Counted from the first letter of the stretch, positions 30,435-40,413 are shown. The stretch is 64,000 nucleotides of DNA from Desulfocucumis palustris (GCF_002933875.1 NZ_BFAV01000045.1:1-64000); one strand, 5' to 3'. A program made the numbers and translations. The notes: generated by a model not told the origin, from the letters alone.

Positions 30435-31208
30435 CTAACCAAAATTTCCCTCCAGATAGTCGCTGGTGACTTTCTCCCGGGGGCTGTTAATTATCTCCGG
30501 GGCCGGCCCGTATTCAACCAGTCTGCCATTTAAAAAAAAGCCGATATAATCGGAAATCCGTTTGGCCTGCCCCAAATTGTGGGTGACCACCACCACGCTG
30601 TAGGAGTTTTTAAGCTCCGTCATAAGCTCTTCGATTTTTGCGGTTGACGCTGGATCCAGGCTGGAGCAAGGTTCGTCAAAGAGAATTATTTCAGGCATTA
30701 CCGCCAGCACCCTGGCAATGCACAGCCGTTGCTGCTGCCCGCCGGAAAGGTTTAAGGCGGAGTCGTTTAATTTAAGGTATACCTCATTCCATAGATTGGC
30801 CTTTTTGAGGCTTTCTTCCACTATGTCCTCCAGCTCTTTTTTATTAATCCTCCGGTTGTGTTCCCGGGGGCCAAAGGCTACATTGTCAAATATCGACATG
30901 GGAAAAGGGTTGGGCTGTTGAAATACCATGCCTATTTTACGGCGCATCAAAACCACGTCCGTGTCGGGGCTGTAAATATTCTCGCCATGAAGGGTTATTT
31001 CACCCTCAATGCGAAAGTAATTCACCAGATCATTAAGCCTGTTCAGGCAGCGCAAAAAAGTGCTTTTCCCGCACCCGGAAGGGCCTATAAAGCCCGTTAC
31101 GGCACGTTCGCGAATCTTCATGTTAATATCTTTCAGCACGGCTTGCGCCCCATACCAGGTTGAAACATTGCTTACGGTTATTTTGGAATGATTTTCTTTT
31201 TCCTGCAC
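30435..31208 (-). CDS. pstB: Phosphate ABC transporter ATP-binding protein PstB
   Basis: This 257-residue ATPase has Walker A 'GPSGCGKSTFLRCLNRLND', Q-loop 'VFQQPNPFPMSI', signature 'LNLSGGQQQRLCIARVLA', Walker B 'IILFDEPCSSLDP' and switch His in 'VVVTHNL'. The 'NRLND' and 'QQPNPFPMSI' segments are typical of PstB. It is separated from pstSCA by about 5 kb and on the opposite strand, an unusual split of the operon. AGGAGG lies upstream of the start. No phoU is visible in the window. Confidence 0.93.
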   Translation of the reverse strand: MQEKENHSKITVSNVSTWYGAQAVLKDINMKIRERAVTGFIGPSGCGKSTFLRCLNRLNDLVNYFRIEGEITLHGENIYSPDTDVVLMRRKIGMVFQQPNPFPMSIFDNVAFGPREHNRRINKKELEDIVEESLKKANLWNEVYLKLNDSALNLSGGQQQRLCIARVLAVMPEIILFDEPCSSLDPASTAKIEELMTELKNSYSVVVVTHNLGQAKRISDYIGFFLNGRLVEYGPAPEIINSPREKVTSDYLEGNFG

Positions 31209-31279
31209 CCTTTATTTCCTCCTTTTAAGGTCGGGGTATACTTTGCCGGGAAGTAATGTCCCCAGCTTAAAAACTATAA

Positions 31280-33124
31280 CTATAGCCTGGTTTTAAATGT
31301 TATTATAAAGTCCTCCGCCATGCCTGAACCCTTGGTATCCAGCGCGGACAGGGCGGGAACCAGCAGCACGTAGGTTTTTCCCCCTTTTAGCAATCCCACC
31401 GGGCGGATGCTTACGGTCTTCCCGGACATGGTAACGTTCACCTTCACCGAATTGCCGTCTTCGTCCGAAAGGCCTATGGAGCCGAAGTCCGGTCCCTTAA
31501 CGGCTATGGTGTTGAACATCAGCTTTATGGTGGGGAGGCGGTGAACATATACCGCTCCGTCGAACGGTGTAACACTGCTGACATCCAATTCACCAGGGTA
31601 GGCGGGGTTAACGCCGTTAACGAAGAAGTCTGTCCAGGCCTCGGGTTTGCCCCAGGCCGGTATGTCCGCATATATACAGTAGGCTCCGGGTTTTGCCGTA
31701 AGGGGCACCGTTAATACGGCCCTGAAGCTCCCGCGCTCCTCGGTCACCGCTTTTACCGATGTTTCACTATTGTCCTTTTTGCCGTTTCCGTTGGTGTCAA
31801 ACCATACAATCCCCGCAGTGCGGGCATTAAAATCCTTGCCGTTGACCACCACAATGGTGCCGGCCGGGGCGCTGTTCAGGCTTAGGGTCAGGGTGGCGGC
31901 GGGCATTACGGTAACCGAAACCGCCGGTTTAGACGCCGCGCCCTCCGGTATTTCAGCCCTTAGGGCATATACTCCGGCCTGGACGCCGGGTATGTAAATG
32001 CTTGTTGTAAAATCCCCTGAATTGCCTGTGCTTACCTTCTTGTCCAATTCGTCGGCATCCTTGACGGAGTTCCTGTTGGAGTCGAACCATATCCTGCCGG
32101 TGGTATTCGGCGGAAAAAGCCTGCCGTTGACGACCAAGGACTGTCCCGGCAGGCCCTTGCTGGTATTTAAGTACAAGGAAGGACCTTTAACCGTAAAATT
32201 TACCGTACACTGAACAGTATTATTTATACTTAATTTTACAGGGTAGGTTCCCTGGGGCACGTTGGGTATAACCAGGGAGGCCGTTATTCTGCCATTTACC
32301 TCGTTAACCGTTACACTAGGTTCATTAGCATCAACTAAATCGTCATTGTCCGAATCAAACCATGCGGTTCCTAAACCAAGACCCAGACCGGCAACGGATA
32401 TCACCGTGCCCGGGATACCGCCAGCCGGGGTAACAATGAATTGCGAAACAACATTAAAAGTTGTCCAACTGTCATTATTGCCGTCATTAGGGAGATCAAC
32501 CAATACGGGGTAAGAATCCGGCGCCACATTGGGTATGGTTAAGGTGGCCTTAAATTCACCATTTTCGTCGGGAGTTACCCACATGGCAGGTTCATCCACG
32601 TCTTTTGTATAATTCTTATTAGTGTCAAACCAGGCCCAGCCGGATTCATTGGGAGCAAAGTCAGAGCCGCTGATAATTATAGCGGTCCCCGGCGGGCCGC
32701 TGCTAAGACCTATGGCAATATTCGGCCGGCTGATATTAAACAGATTGTAAGTCTCCAGGTGCCCGCTTTCCACGGACAGTCTAACCCTGACAGGGTAGTA
32801 CCCCGGAGGCGCGCCGGGGACGGTCAGTTCTCCCGTGGCTGTTAACACGCCGTTTCCGTCGGTGCCGGCAGACACATAGGGCTCAGAGGCATTTTGTATG
32901 CCGTCCATGTTGGTGTCAAACCAGGCTTCTCCGGATTTATTAGCCGGAAATCCTGTTCCGGTTATGGTAACCGGTGTTCCCGGGGGGGCGATAATTGGAC
33001 TGAGGGAAAGGGTTGGAATACTGCCGGAAACTGTTTCCGGCCGCAATAATAATAGCAACAGCGCAGAAATAATAAACGCATATTGAATGCGCTTAAAAAT
33101 ATTGCCAGACAACAATATCATTGC
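31280..33124 (-). CDS. Exported multi-domain Ig-like surface protein
   Basis: About 614 residues from ATG 33124 (GGAG 8 nt upstream; a GTG at 33130 is less likely). A hydrophobic signal segment (about 8-30) is followed by five or so repeats of 95-100 residues with 'PPGTPVTITGTGFPAN', 'AWFDTN.DG...' and 'G.Y.V...', an IPT/TIG-like fold with a calcium-loop-like Asp/Asn motif. The C-terminal domain (about 505-614) is a Big_5-type Ig domain: 'SSVTPFDGAVYVHRLPTIKL' and 'VSIRPVGLLKGGKTYVLLV'. There is no anchor. It probably belongs with the envelope cluster. A DUF2292-like remnant and terminator lie directly upstream. Confidence 0.75.
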   Translation of the reverse strand, partial: AMILLSGNIFKRIQYAFIISALLLLLLRPETVSGSIPTLSLSPIIAPPGTPVTITGTGFPANKSGEAWFDTNMDGIQNASEPYVSAGTDGNGVLTATGELTVPGAPPGYYPVRVRLSVESGHLETYNLFNISRPNIAIGLSSGPPGTAIIISGSDFAPNESGWAWFDTNKNYTKDVDEPAMWVTPDENGEFKATLTIPNVAPDSYPVLVDLPNDGNNDSWTTFNVVSQFIVTPAGGIPGTVISVAGLGLGLGTAWFDSDNDDLVDANEPSVTVNEVNGRITASLVIPNVPQGTYPVKLSINNTVQCTVNFTVKGPSLYLNTSKGLPGQSLVVNGRLFPPNTTGRIWFDSNRNSVKDADELDKKVSTGNSGDFTTSIYIPGVQAGVYALRAEIPEGAASKPAVSVTVMPAATLTLSLNSAPAGTIVVVNGKDFNARTAGIVWFDTNGNGKKDNSETSVKAVTEERGSFRAVLTVPLTAKPGAYCIYADIPAWGKPEAWTDFFVNGVNPAYPGELDVSSVTPFDGAVYVHRLPTIKLMFNTIAVKGPDFGSIGLSDEDGNSVKVNVTMSGKTVSIRPVGLLKGGKTYVLLVPALSALDTKGSGMAEDFIITFKTRL

Positions 33125-33148
33125 CACCACTCCGCATATTTTAATTTA

Positions 33149-33232
33149 TGAAAATAATAAAAGGGAGGGCAAAGCCGCAATGGCTTCGACCTCCCGCTGT
33201 CGGGTCCGCCGGCCGGACATTATTTTAGTTAT
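33149..33232 (-). repeat. Degenerate third copy of a DUF2292 3' end with terminator
   Basis: On the minus strand GATAACT, CCGGCC and ACCCGACAGCGGGAGGTCG repeat the end of the gene at 18970-19179, including the hairpin (GGGAGG 33163-33168 with CCTCCC 33190-33195) and a following T-rich tract. No open frame remains. It could act as an attenuator for the surface-protein gene. Confidence 0.6.
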
Positions 33233-33488
33233 CCTTTTCGTTATAATTCTAACATAAGTGCTTTCTTAAAGGTATTTATTGGGACAGATACCATCATAAA
33301 GCATTATAATGCAGCAGCTTTAAATAAGTTTTAAGCCAGTATTAAAAAATAAAAAATGGTGATACCAAAAATAATGTTTCGGGGGAAATGAAAAATATCG
33401 TGGATTAATCGGTGATAAGAAATAATATTAAAATGTTCACCGTTAATTTGATAAATTTATACATATTTATGAAATGGAGTTACTTTAA
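33233..33488. other. Intergenic region before the sigma-54 activator
   Basis: AT-rich, without a gene. A small palindrome GCATTATAATGC (33301-33312) and a GGTAT/ATACC hairpin are visible. No convincing promoter or riboswitch was found. The ribosome site for the next gene is TGGAGT (33474 on). Confidence 0.4.
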
Positions 33489-35294
33489 ATGTCGATATTA
33501 GCCGGTGTTCAGGAAATCTGCCAGAAGGTTGCGGAGGCTGTGGCCAGCGTGCTGAAGGTGGAAGTGGAAATTATAGACAACGAGCTGGTAAGGGTGGCCG
33601 GCACCGGAAGCGTCCGTAACGACGTGGGCTTCCGGCTGCGCAGGGGGTTTGTCAACAAGCATGTGCTGGGCACGGGGCAGCCGGTTTCCATAAATGAGCC
33701 TGGCTATCACGACATTTGCGTCCGCTGTCCCCTCACCGGAAACTGTTTTTACCGGTCCTCCATTGTTTACCCCATTCACGCGGAAACCGCCGTTATCGGC
33801 ACCATCAGCCTGATCGCCTTTGATGCGCAGCAGAAGGAAAATTTAAAGCGCAATGAAAATTCCCTGATGGAGTTTATAGGCAGAATGGCGGATCTGATCG
33901 GCAGCAAAGCTCTGGAAAGAGAGATTATTTCGGAGAAAATGCTGATGGCCGGCCGCCTGGAGGCGGTGGTCGACGCGGCCTACGAGGCCCTGGTGGCCAT
34001 TGACCGCGCTGGTGTGGTTACCCATTTCAACCGTTCGGCGGAGAGGTTGTTCCGGCTGACCAAGGAAGGCGCCATAGGCAGGCATATTCAATTCGTTCTG
34101 TCCGGAATTAATCTGGAAGAAGTGCTGGAAGGGGATAAGGCTTTCAATTCCCGGGAGGTGTTTGTGAAATGCGGCAGCAAGAGGCTGCATCTTCTGGCCA
34201 CCGCCAGGATTATCAAGGGCGAGGGCGGAGCTTCCCTGGGGGTGGTGGCTTCCTTCAGGGATTTCAGCGAGACGCAAAAAATTGCCTACCAGTACATCAG
34301 CTCCCAGCGGGAGATAACCTTTGACGATATTATCGGTGAAAGCAAGCTTATTATGGAGGTCAAAAACCAGGCCCGGAAGGTTGCCGCCAGCAATTCCACC
34401 GTGCTGATACTGGGTGAGACCGGCACCGGCAAGGAAATTTTCGCCCGGGCCATACATGCCGCCAGTCCCTTTGCCGACAAGCCCTTTGTGGCTTTAAACT
34501 GCGGCGCCATACCGGAGAGCCTGCTGGAGAGCGAACTTTTCGGCTACGACGAGGGAGCTTTTACAGGAGCCAGGCGGGGAGGAAAGCCGGGCAAATTTGA
34601 GCTGGCCAACGGCGGAACAATCTTTCTTGACGAAATTGGGAATATGTCTTTATACCTGCAGGCCAAATTGCTCCGGGTTTTGCAGGAAAAACAGATAGAG
34701 CGGGTGGGTGGAACCCAGTTGATATCCGTGGAGGTTCGAATAATCGCCGCCACCAACAATGACCTCATGTCCATGGTGGAAAAGGGACTTTTCAGGGAAG
34801 ACCTGTATTATCGGGTAAGCGTGATTCCCATTGTGCTGCCCGCCCTGAGGGAAAGGGAAGGGGACATACCTGTTTTGCTGGACCATTACATAAAACGTTT
34901 TTCAGGGCTGCTGAACAAGGATATCAAGGGTTTAAGCGGGGAGGCGCTGCATTTCTGCCGGAACTACAATTGGCCGGGCAATATCAGGGAACTTATCAAC
35001 GTGGTGGAATATTCGGTAAACCTGGAGGAGGGTGATTATATAACCCCTGACAGCCTGCCCCGCAGATTGCGGGATAAAAATATGCAAAACGGCATAAAGG
35101 TTTCCGCCGGAGCGGACATTGTTCCACTGGAAACACTGGAAAGGGAGGCGGTGTTGAACTCTCTTAAAAAATACGGCTGGACGGACGAGGGCAAACGCAG
35201 GGCCGCCGGGGCTCTGGGCATCAGCAGGGCCACCATATACAGGAAGATTGAGAAATACGGACTGGAGCCGCCCGGCGGTTTAAAGGACATTTAA
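33489..35294 (+). CDS. Sigma-54-dependent transcriptional activator (GAF-like, PAS, AAA+, Fis)
   Basis: The protein has 601 residues. The N-terminal sensor (about 1-145) is GAF-like and contains 'CVRCPLTGNC', a three-cysteine cluster that may bind metal or a cofactor. A PAS domain spans about 160-270. The AAA+ domain (about 280-510) has Walker A 'GETGTGKEIFARAIH', the sigma-54 contact loop 'GAFTGARRGG', 'GTIFLDEIGNMS' and the arginine finger region. A Fis-type HTH ends the protein ('RRAAGALGISRATIYRKIEK'). It should activate RpoN promoters in response to a small molecule. No adjacent -24/-12 promoter was recognised, so its targets are unknown. Confidence 0.87.
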   Translation: MSILAGVQEICQKVAEAVASVLKVEVEIIDNELVRVAGTGSVRNDVGFRLRRGFVNKHVLGTGQPVSINEPGYHDICVRCPLTGNCFYRSSIVYPIHAETAVIGTISLIAFDAQQKENLKRNENSLMEFIGRMADLIGSKALEREIISEKMLMAGRLEAVVDAAYEALVAIDRAGVVTHFNRSAERLFRLTKEGAIGRHIQFVLSGINLEEVLEGDKAFNSREVFVKCGSKRLHLLATARIIKGEGGASLGVVASFRDFSETQKIAYQYISSQREITFDDIIGESKLIMEVKNQARKVAASNSTVLILGETGTGKEIFARAIHAASPFADKPFVALNCGAIPESLLESELFGYDEGAFTGARRGGKPGKFELANGGTIFLDEIGNMSLYLQAKLLRVLQEKQIERVGGTQLISVEVRIIAATNNDLMSMVEKGLFREDLYYRVSVIPIVLPALREREGDIPVLLDHYIKRFSGLLNKDIKGLSGEALHFCRNYNWPGNIRELINVVEYSVNLEEGDYITPDSLPRRLRDKNMQNGIKVSAGADIVPLETLEREAVLNSLKKYGWTDEGKRRAAGALGISRATIYRKIEKYGLEPPGGLKDI

Positions 35295-35399
35295 CCCGCC
35301 GGCTTTGGGGCCGGCAGTTATTAAATATTATTACTGAAGCAAAACCTGTCAATTTGAATCCCTTCCGGGCATAGTGTATATACAGGGAGGGATATTGTT

Positions 35400-36926
35400 A
35401 TGAACCCGCAGGAAGAAATGAAAATGCTTGAAGAAGCCATTGAAAAGATAACTGCCAAAGCCAGGGAATTTGACCTGGATTTCTACGACATGTATTTTGA
35501 AATATGCCCGGCGGATATCATTTATACCTTCGGCGCCTACGGCATGCCTACCCGTTTCAGTCACTGGTCGTTCGGCAAATCATACCAGAAAATGAAGACC
35601 CAGTACGACTACAACCTGAGCCGCATTTACGAACTGGTAATCAACAGCAATCCCTGCTATGCCTTTTTGCTGGAAGGCAATACCCTCATTCAGAATAAAC
35701 TGGTTGTCGCCCACGTTCTGGCCCACTGCGACTTCTTTAAGAATAACGCCTATTTCCAGCACACCTCCAGGAAAATGGTGGAATCTATGTCCGCGTCGGC
35801 GGACAGGTTCAGGGAGTACGAATTCAAATACGGCAAACAAAAGGTTGAGCGCTTTATTGACGCCGTCATTTCAATCCAGGAGCACATTGACCCCCATAGC
35901 CGCATCAAACAGCCGGAGGGAAACGTTAAAGAGCAAGACTGCCAATGTGGTTCCGGCGCCAAGTCCGGTTGCGAATCGGGTTGCGGCTCCGGCTGCGGAT
36001 CAGGTTGCTGCGGGGCCGACGGAGGGAAAAAACAAAGCTGCGACGGAAAGCACCGGCATGACAAAAAGCAGGCAACCCCGTACGATGATTTATGGGACCT
36101 GGACGAAAAAGATAAAGTTGAAGAAGATGATGAAAAGCCGGTAAAATTTCCGGAGAGGCCCACTAAAGACCTGCTGTTGTTCATGATGGAGAACGCCAGG
36201 GAGCTAAAGGACTGGCAAAGGGATATAATATCCGTCATCAGGCAGGAAATGCTTTATTTCTGGCCCCAGATACAAACCAAAATAATGAACGAGGGCTGGG
36301 CCAGTTACTGGCATTTGCGGATAATCAGAGAGATGGATTTGACCGAAGACGAGGCTATTGAATTTTCTAAAATGAATGCAGGGGTAATCCAGTCGTCTCC
36401 CATGCGAATCAATCCATATCTGCTGGGGCTGAAAATTTTCGAGGACATAGAAAAAAGATGGGATAATCCCGGTGAGGAGGAGAGGAAAAAATATAACCGG
36501 CCGGGCGGTGAAGGCAGAAAGAAGATATTTGAGGTAAGGGAAACGGAATGCGACGTATCTTTTTTGCGAAATTACCTGACTAAGGAACTGATTGAGGACA
36601 TGGACCTTTATCTGTACAAAAAGGCTGGATATGAATGGAAGGTCACCGACAAGGAGTGGGAAACCGTAAGGGACGGTATAGTGGCCAGCATGACCAACAG
36701 CGGTTTCCCGTACCTTGTGGTGGAAGACGGAGATTTCAACAAGCGCGGCGAATTGTACCTGAAACATCAGTTTGATGGCCTGGAGCTTGATGTGTATTAT
36801 GCGGAAAAAACCCTGCCCCAGGTTTACAAAATATGGGGGCGAACTGTTCATATGGAAACCGTGCTGGACAATAAAAAGGTTTTGTTTTCTTATAACGGAG
36901 AAAAAAGCAGCAAAAAGTTCCTGTAA
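35400..36926 (+). CDS. spoVR: Stage V sporulation protein R (SpoVR)
   Basis: This 508-residue protein starts at ATG 35400 after GGGAGGG. It has the family N-terminus '[20 protein letters not shown]', '[15 protein letters not shown]', '[15 protein letters not shown]', and the C-terminal half '[20 protein letters not shown]' with '[15 protein letters not shown]'. Between about 180 and 215 there is a Cys/Gly-rich insertion with nine cysteines ([14 protein letters not shown]). SpoVR acts in spore cortex formation in Bacillus and is functionally tied to PrkA and YhbH. The gene is intact, 22 kb from split prkA. Terminator 36979-37017 follows. Confidence 0.92.
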   Translation: MNPQEEMKMLEEAIEKITAKAREFDLDFYDMYFEICPADIIYTFGAYGMPTRFSHWSFGKSYQKMKTQYDYNLSRIYELVINSNPCYAFLLEGNTLIQNKLVVAHVLAHCDFFKNNAYFQHTSRKMVESMSASADRFREYEFKYGKQKVERFIDAVISIQEHIDPHSRIKQPEGNVKEQDCQCGSGAKSGCESGCGSGCGSGCCGADGGKKQSCDGKHRHDKKQATPYDDLWDLDEKDKVEEDDEKPVKFPERPTKDLLLFMMENARELKDWQRDIISVIRQEMLYFWPQIQTKIMNEGWASYWHLRIIREMDLTEDEAIEFSKMNAGVIQSSPMRINPYLLGLKIFEDIEKRWDNPGEEERKKYNRPGGEGRKKIFEVRETECDVSFLRNYLTKELIEDMDLYLYKKAGYEWKVTDKEWETVRDGIVASMTNSGFPYLVVEDGDFNKRGELYLKHQFDGLELDVYYAEKTLPQVYKIWGRTVHMETVLDNKKVLFSYNGEKSSKKFL

Positions 36927-36978
36927 AATTCATTAGCGCTTAGCGTTGTCAAGGGTTATCAGCAATAACAAAAGGTTC

Positions 36979-37017
36979 GACAAAAAAACCATGTCCCGGG
37001 GGCATGGTTTTTTTGTC
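36979..37017. terminator. Bidirectional terminator after spoVR
   Basis: GACAAAAAAACCATG (36979-36993) and CATGGTTTTTTTGTC (37003-37017) are perfect 15-bp inverted arms with A and T tracts built in. Confidence 0.85.
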
Positions 37018-37349
37018 GTGGTGAAATTCCGGCGGGCAGGCGCCTGCAAATTGATGTGGCGGATTGGGAGAAATCGCAACTTTTCCTGATGCCGCAATTT
37101 TTTTGAAATATTATTATCAACCGTTGCCGTAATGTGGTGGTGGACTGTTCAAGTCAATATAATGGACGCATTTTGTAATGTTGAGGAAAAGGTAAAATGA
37201 CATTTGTTGACGAATTTTTTATGAAACGGGAGGATTACTTTACATAATTAGTAAAAGGTAAGGAATTCAAGGCAACACGGAAGGTGTGTCCCCTTATCTT
37301 TAAAGCATACATTCCGTATGGTTTAAACGGACCAAGGGAGTGGATAAAT
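37018..37349 (+). other. Intergenic region before the FtsA-like gene
   Basis: A short frame at 37198-37248 (16 codons, MTFVDEFFMKREDYFT) follows GAGGAAAAGG and could be a leader peptide. TATAAT (37158-37163) could be a -10 box, but no -35 fits. GGTGTGTCCCCTTAT at 37279 on is an isolated end of the GGGGACA repeat family. Confidence 0.35.
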
Positions 37350-39383
37350 TTGTCGGCAGTGTTGTTGGAACCGGGAAAAAGTGAGCTAATTGATAATGAC
37401 ACTGTTTTTGCCCTGGATATCGGCACCAGGTCGGTTATCGGGATCCTGGCGAAACAGAACGGGGATGGTCTTGAGGTACTGGCCCAGCATATAACCGAGC
37501 ACGAAAGCAGGGCTGTTTACGACGGCCAGATACATCACATCGGTAAAGTCGTCGAGGCTGTGTCCAGGGTAAAATCAGCCCTGGAAAACAAGCTGGGGGT
37601 TAAACTCACCGGGGTGGCCATAGCTGCCGCCGGGCGTTCCCTCAGGACAAAAATGGTGAGAGTGGAGCAGGATATAGACTCCGGCCTGGAGATAGACCAC
37701 CTGCTCTGCCGGGCGCTGGAAAACGACGGAATTAAAAAGGCCCACAGCGAGCTGAAAAACGAAATGGGGGAAGAGGCGGGAGATTTTTATTGCGTTGGCT
37801 ATTCCGTGGTGAGCTACTTTCTTAACGGATATTCCATGGCTAATTTGGAAGGGCACCGGGGAAGCAAAATAGCTGTGGAAGTACTGGCCACCTTTCTGCC
37901 GGTCTCGGTGGTGAACAGCCTGTATTCCGTATTAGCCCGGGCGGGGCTGCAGCCGGTCAGCCTCACCCTGGAGCCCATAGCAGCCGCCGCGGCGGTGATT
38001 CCGGACAGCTTCAGGCTGTTGAACCTGGCGCTGATTGACACCGGAGCGGGCACTTCCGATATTGCCATTTCCCGGGATGGAGCCATTGTGGCCTACGGTA
38101 TGGTGCCCCTGGCCGGGGATGAAATAACCGAGGCCGTGGCGGAATGCTGCCTGGCGGATTTCAATACCGCGGAGAAAATTAAAAGACAGCTGATGTCCGG
38201 CGGCGATATTGTTTATACAGACGTGGTCGGTATTGAAACTTCCGTATCCCGGGATAGTATCCTGGAGCAGATAGAACCGGTGCTGGAGGAGATTACCGGC
38301 AGAGTGGCCCAGGAGATAATCAGGCTGAACGGCGGCGTCTCCCCTAAATCTGTTTTTTGCGTGGGAGGCGGAGGCCAGGTTCCGGGCTTTACCGATAAAA
38401 TTGCCGAAAAGCTGGGCCTGGAAAAGCAAAGGGTGAGGCTCAGGGGAAGAGACTCGGTTTCCGGGCTGCTGGTGGAAAACGATGAAATAAACGGTCCCGA
38501 CGGAGTGACGGTGGCAGGTATCGCCAGGGTGGCCATGGAAAGGGTGGGGCACGACTTTATCACCATAACCGTGAACGGCAGGGAAAACCGGTTGCTATAC
38601 TCCAGGGAGATAACCGTTTACGACGCCATGGGCCTTATTGAATACAGCGCCATGGACCTGGTGGGCAAAAACGGCAGTGATTTGACGGTGATTGTTAACG
38701 GGGAAAAAAGGGTTATTTACGGCGGTCTTCGCCGTCCCGCGGAAATAATGGTCAACGGCCGCCAGGCCAGTATCAAGACCGTGCTGAAAAACGGGGACAG
38801 CATTGAAATAACCAGGGCTGAGAACGGGGTTGACGCCACGGCCCGGGCCGGGGTGTTTACGGAGGGGCACGGCAGCATATCAATATATTGTGAAGACCAG
38901 GTGGAGACCCTGGAGCCGGAAATAATCATCAACGGTATGCCGGGCACCCCGGAAACGGAGTTGAAAAATGGCGACGAAATTAGCATCCAGGCCGTTGAAA
39001 CGGCGGGACAACTGGCCAGGTTGAAAAACATTGATGTTTTTAGCCATGACATATATGTTAACAACTCGCCGGCCAACTCTGAATACCTGTTAAAAGACGG
39101 AGACAGACTGGAATTTAAAAAAAAAGATCTTTCTGAGGTGACAAAAGGGGACGGATTTCAGGCCTCCGGCTTAAGTGACGGGATCAGGGTGTCTGTTAAC
39201 GGAAGGGATATTGTTTTAGTGGGAAAGAGCAGTTATTTATTTGTGGACATATTTAATCATATTGACATTGACCTTGCGCAAATAGGCTCCGGAAGCAGGG
39301 TTAAACTGGCGCTGAACGGCAGTCAGGCCGGGTACACCGACCCTCTAAAGGACGGGGATGTGGTGGAAATATCCTTTATATAA
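37350..39383 (+). CDS. FtsA/PilM-like ATPase with C-terminal ubiquitin-like repeats
   Basis: About 677 residues from TTG 37350 (GGGAG 10 nt upstream); the frame extends to 37284 through a repeat fragment. The N-terminal 350 residues are an actin-like ASKHA ATPase of the FtsA type: 'FALDIGTRSVIGILAKQ' (phosphate 1), 'LALIDTGAGTSDIAISRDGA' (phosphate 2), 'FCVGGGGQVPGF' (adenosine). After that come about five repeats of the form 'VNGR....LK(D/N)GD.IEI', resembling TGS/SLBB-type beta-grasp units. It is not in a division cluster and is much longer than FtsA (about 420). It probably scaffolds an envelope or sporulation structure; function unknown. Confidence 0.75.
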   Translation: MSAVLLEPGKSELIDNDTVFALDIGTRSVIGILAKQNGDGLEVLAQHITEHESRAVYDGQIHHIGKVVEAVSRVKSALENKLGVKLTGVAIAAAGRSLRTKMVRVEQDIDSGLEIDHLLCRALENDGIKKAHSELKNEMGEEAGDFYCVGYSVVSYFLNGYSMANLEGHRGSKIAVEVLATFLPVSVVNSLYSVLARAGLQPVSLTLEPIAAAAAVIPDSFRLLNLALIDTGAGTSDIAISRDGAIVAYGMVPLAGDEITEAVAECCLADFNTAEKIKRQLMSGGDIVYTDVVGIETSVSRDSILEQIEPVLEEITGRVAQEIIRLNGGVSPKSVFCVGGGGQVPGFTDKIAEKLGLEKQRVRLRGRDSVSGLLVENDEINGPDGVTVAGIARVAMERVGHDFITITVNGRENRLLYSREITVYDAMGLIEYSAMDLVGKNGSDLTVIVNGEKRVIYGGLRRPAEIMVNGRQASIKTVLKNGDSIEITRAENGVDATARAGVFTEGHGSISIYCEDQVETLEPEIIINGMPGTPETELKNGDEISIQAVETAGQLARLKNIDVFSHDIYVNNSPANSEYLLKDGDRLEFKKKDLSEVTKGDGFQASGLSDGIRVSVNGRDIVLVGKSSYLFVDIFNHIDIDLAQIGSGSRVKLALNGSQAGYTDPLKDGDVVEISFI

Positions 39384-40413
39384 GGAAAAAACCGATGGAA
39401 ATAAGTATATAGGTGACAAAAAGGATGAGACCTTCCAGGTAATCCGTTTCGCTGTCCCTGACAATGTTGTTGACCACCACGATGGCCAGTATTATACAGG
39501 CTATTTCCAGGGGGTTGAATAGCAGGTTCATGGGGTGGCCGAAGGCATAGCCCAGGAATACCAGCACCGGGGCCACGAAAAGGGCGATTTGCACCGAGGA
39601 GCCCACGGCTATTTCCAGGGCTATGTTCATTTTATTTTTAAGCGCCATTATAATGGCTGCGCTGTGTTCCGCGGCGTTGCCCACTATGGGTATGAGTATC
39701 AAACCCACAAACAGCTCCGAAAGTCCCAGCGCCTTGGTGGCGGGCTCAATGGTTTCCACCAGTATTTCGCTCATTACCACCACCGCCGCCACGGAGAAAA
39801 ACAATACCGTGACACTCTTTTTCAATCCCCACTCAAAATTCTGCCCCTCGTGCTCCACATGAAACAGGTGTTTATGGGTTTTAAAAGAAAAAAGCATACT
39901 GGCCACGTAGATCAGCAAAAGACCCACCGCGGTCCATAGGCTCAGTGTCTGCAGCCTGTCCGGTTCGATGTGTCCTGAAATGGAAAAAATGGCCGGCACC
40001 GAGAGGGATATGATGATCATCAGCAGCAGCGAGGTATTCAGATTTGAAACGTAACAATTGAACTGCAGCCGCTCATATTTCAGGCCGCCGATAAAGGCGG
40101 AGAGACCCAGCACCAGCAGTATGTTGCCCAGAATACTCCCGGCGATGCTGGCTTTAACTATGGATATCAGACCTGCCTTTAAAGCAAATATGGTTATTAT
40201 CAGTTCCGCCGCGTTGCCCAGGGTGGCGTTAAGCAAACCGCCTATTCTGGGTCCGGTGTGGATGGACAGTTCCTCGGTGGCCTTGCCTATTATAGCCGCC
40301 AGCGGCACAATGGACAGCAAGGAGGCTGCAAATATATAGGCCTCGTTGGCGTGGGTAAACTCCATCACAATAACGGCGGGTATTAACAGCAGCAGCAAAT
40401 TTAAATATTTCAA
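39376..40413 (-). CDS. Calcium/proton antiporter (CaxA family)
   Basis: This 345-residue membrane protein has about 11 TM helices and the two inverted family repeats 'GGLLNATLGNAAELIITIFA' and 'PIVGNAAEHSAAIIMALKNK', whose Glu residues carry the ion. It exports Ca2+ in exchange for H+. The 3' end overlaps that of the FtsA-like gene by 8 bp in the convergent direction. In spore formers such antiporters may contribute to calcium handling, but nothing here links it to sporulation. Confidence 0.88.
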   Translation of the reverse strand: MKYLNLLLLLIPAVIVMEFTHANEAYIFAASLLSIVPLAAIIGKATEELSIHTGPRIGGLLNATLGNAAELIITIFALKAGLISIVKASIAGSILGNILLVLGLSAFIGGLKYERLQFNCYVSNLNTSLLLMIIISLSVPAIFSISGHIEPDRLQTLSLWTAVGLLLIYVASMLFSFKTHKHLFHVEHEGQNFEWGLKKSVTVLFFSVAAVVVMSEILVETIEPATKALGLSELFVGLILIPIVGNAAEHSAAIIMALKNKMNIALEIAVGSSVQIALFVAPVLVFLGYAFGHPMNLLFNPLEIACIILAIVVVNNIVRDSETDYLEGLILFVTYILISIGFFLI

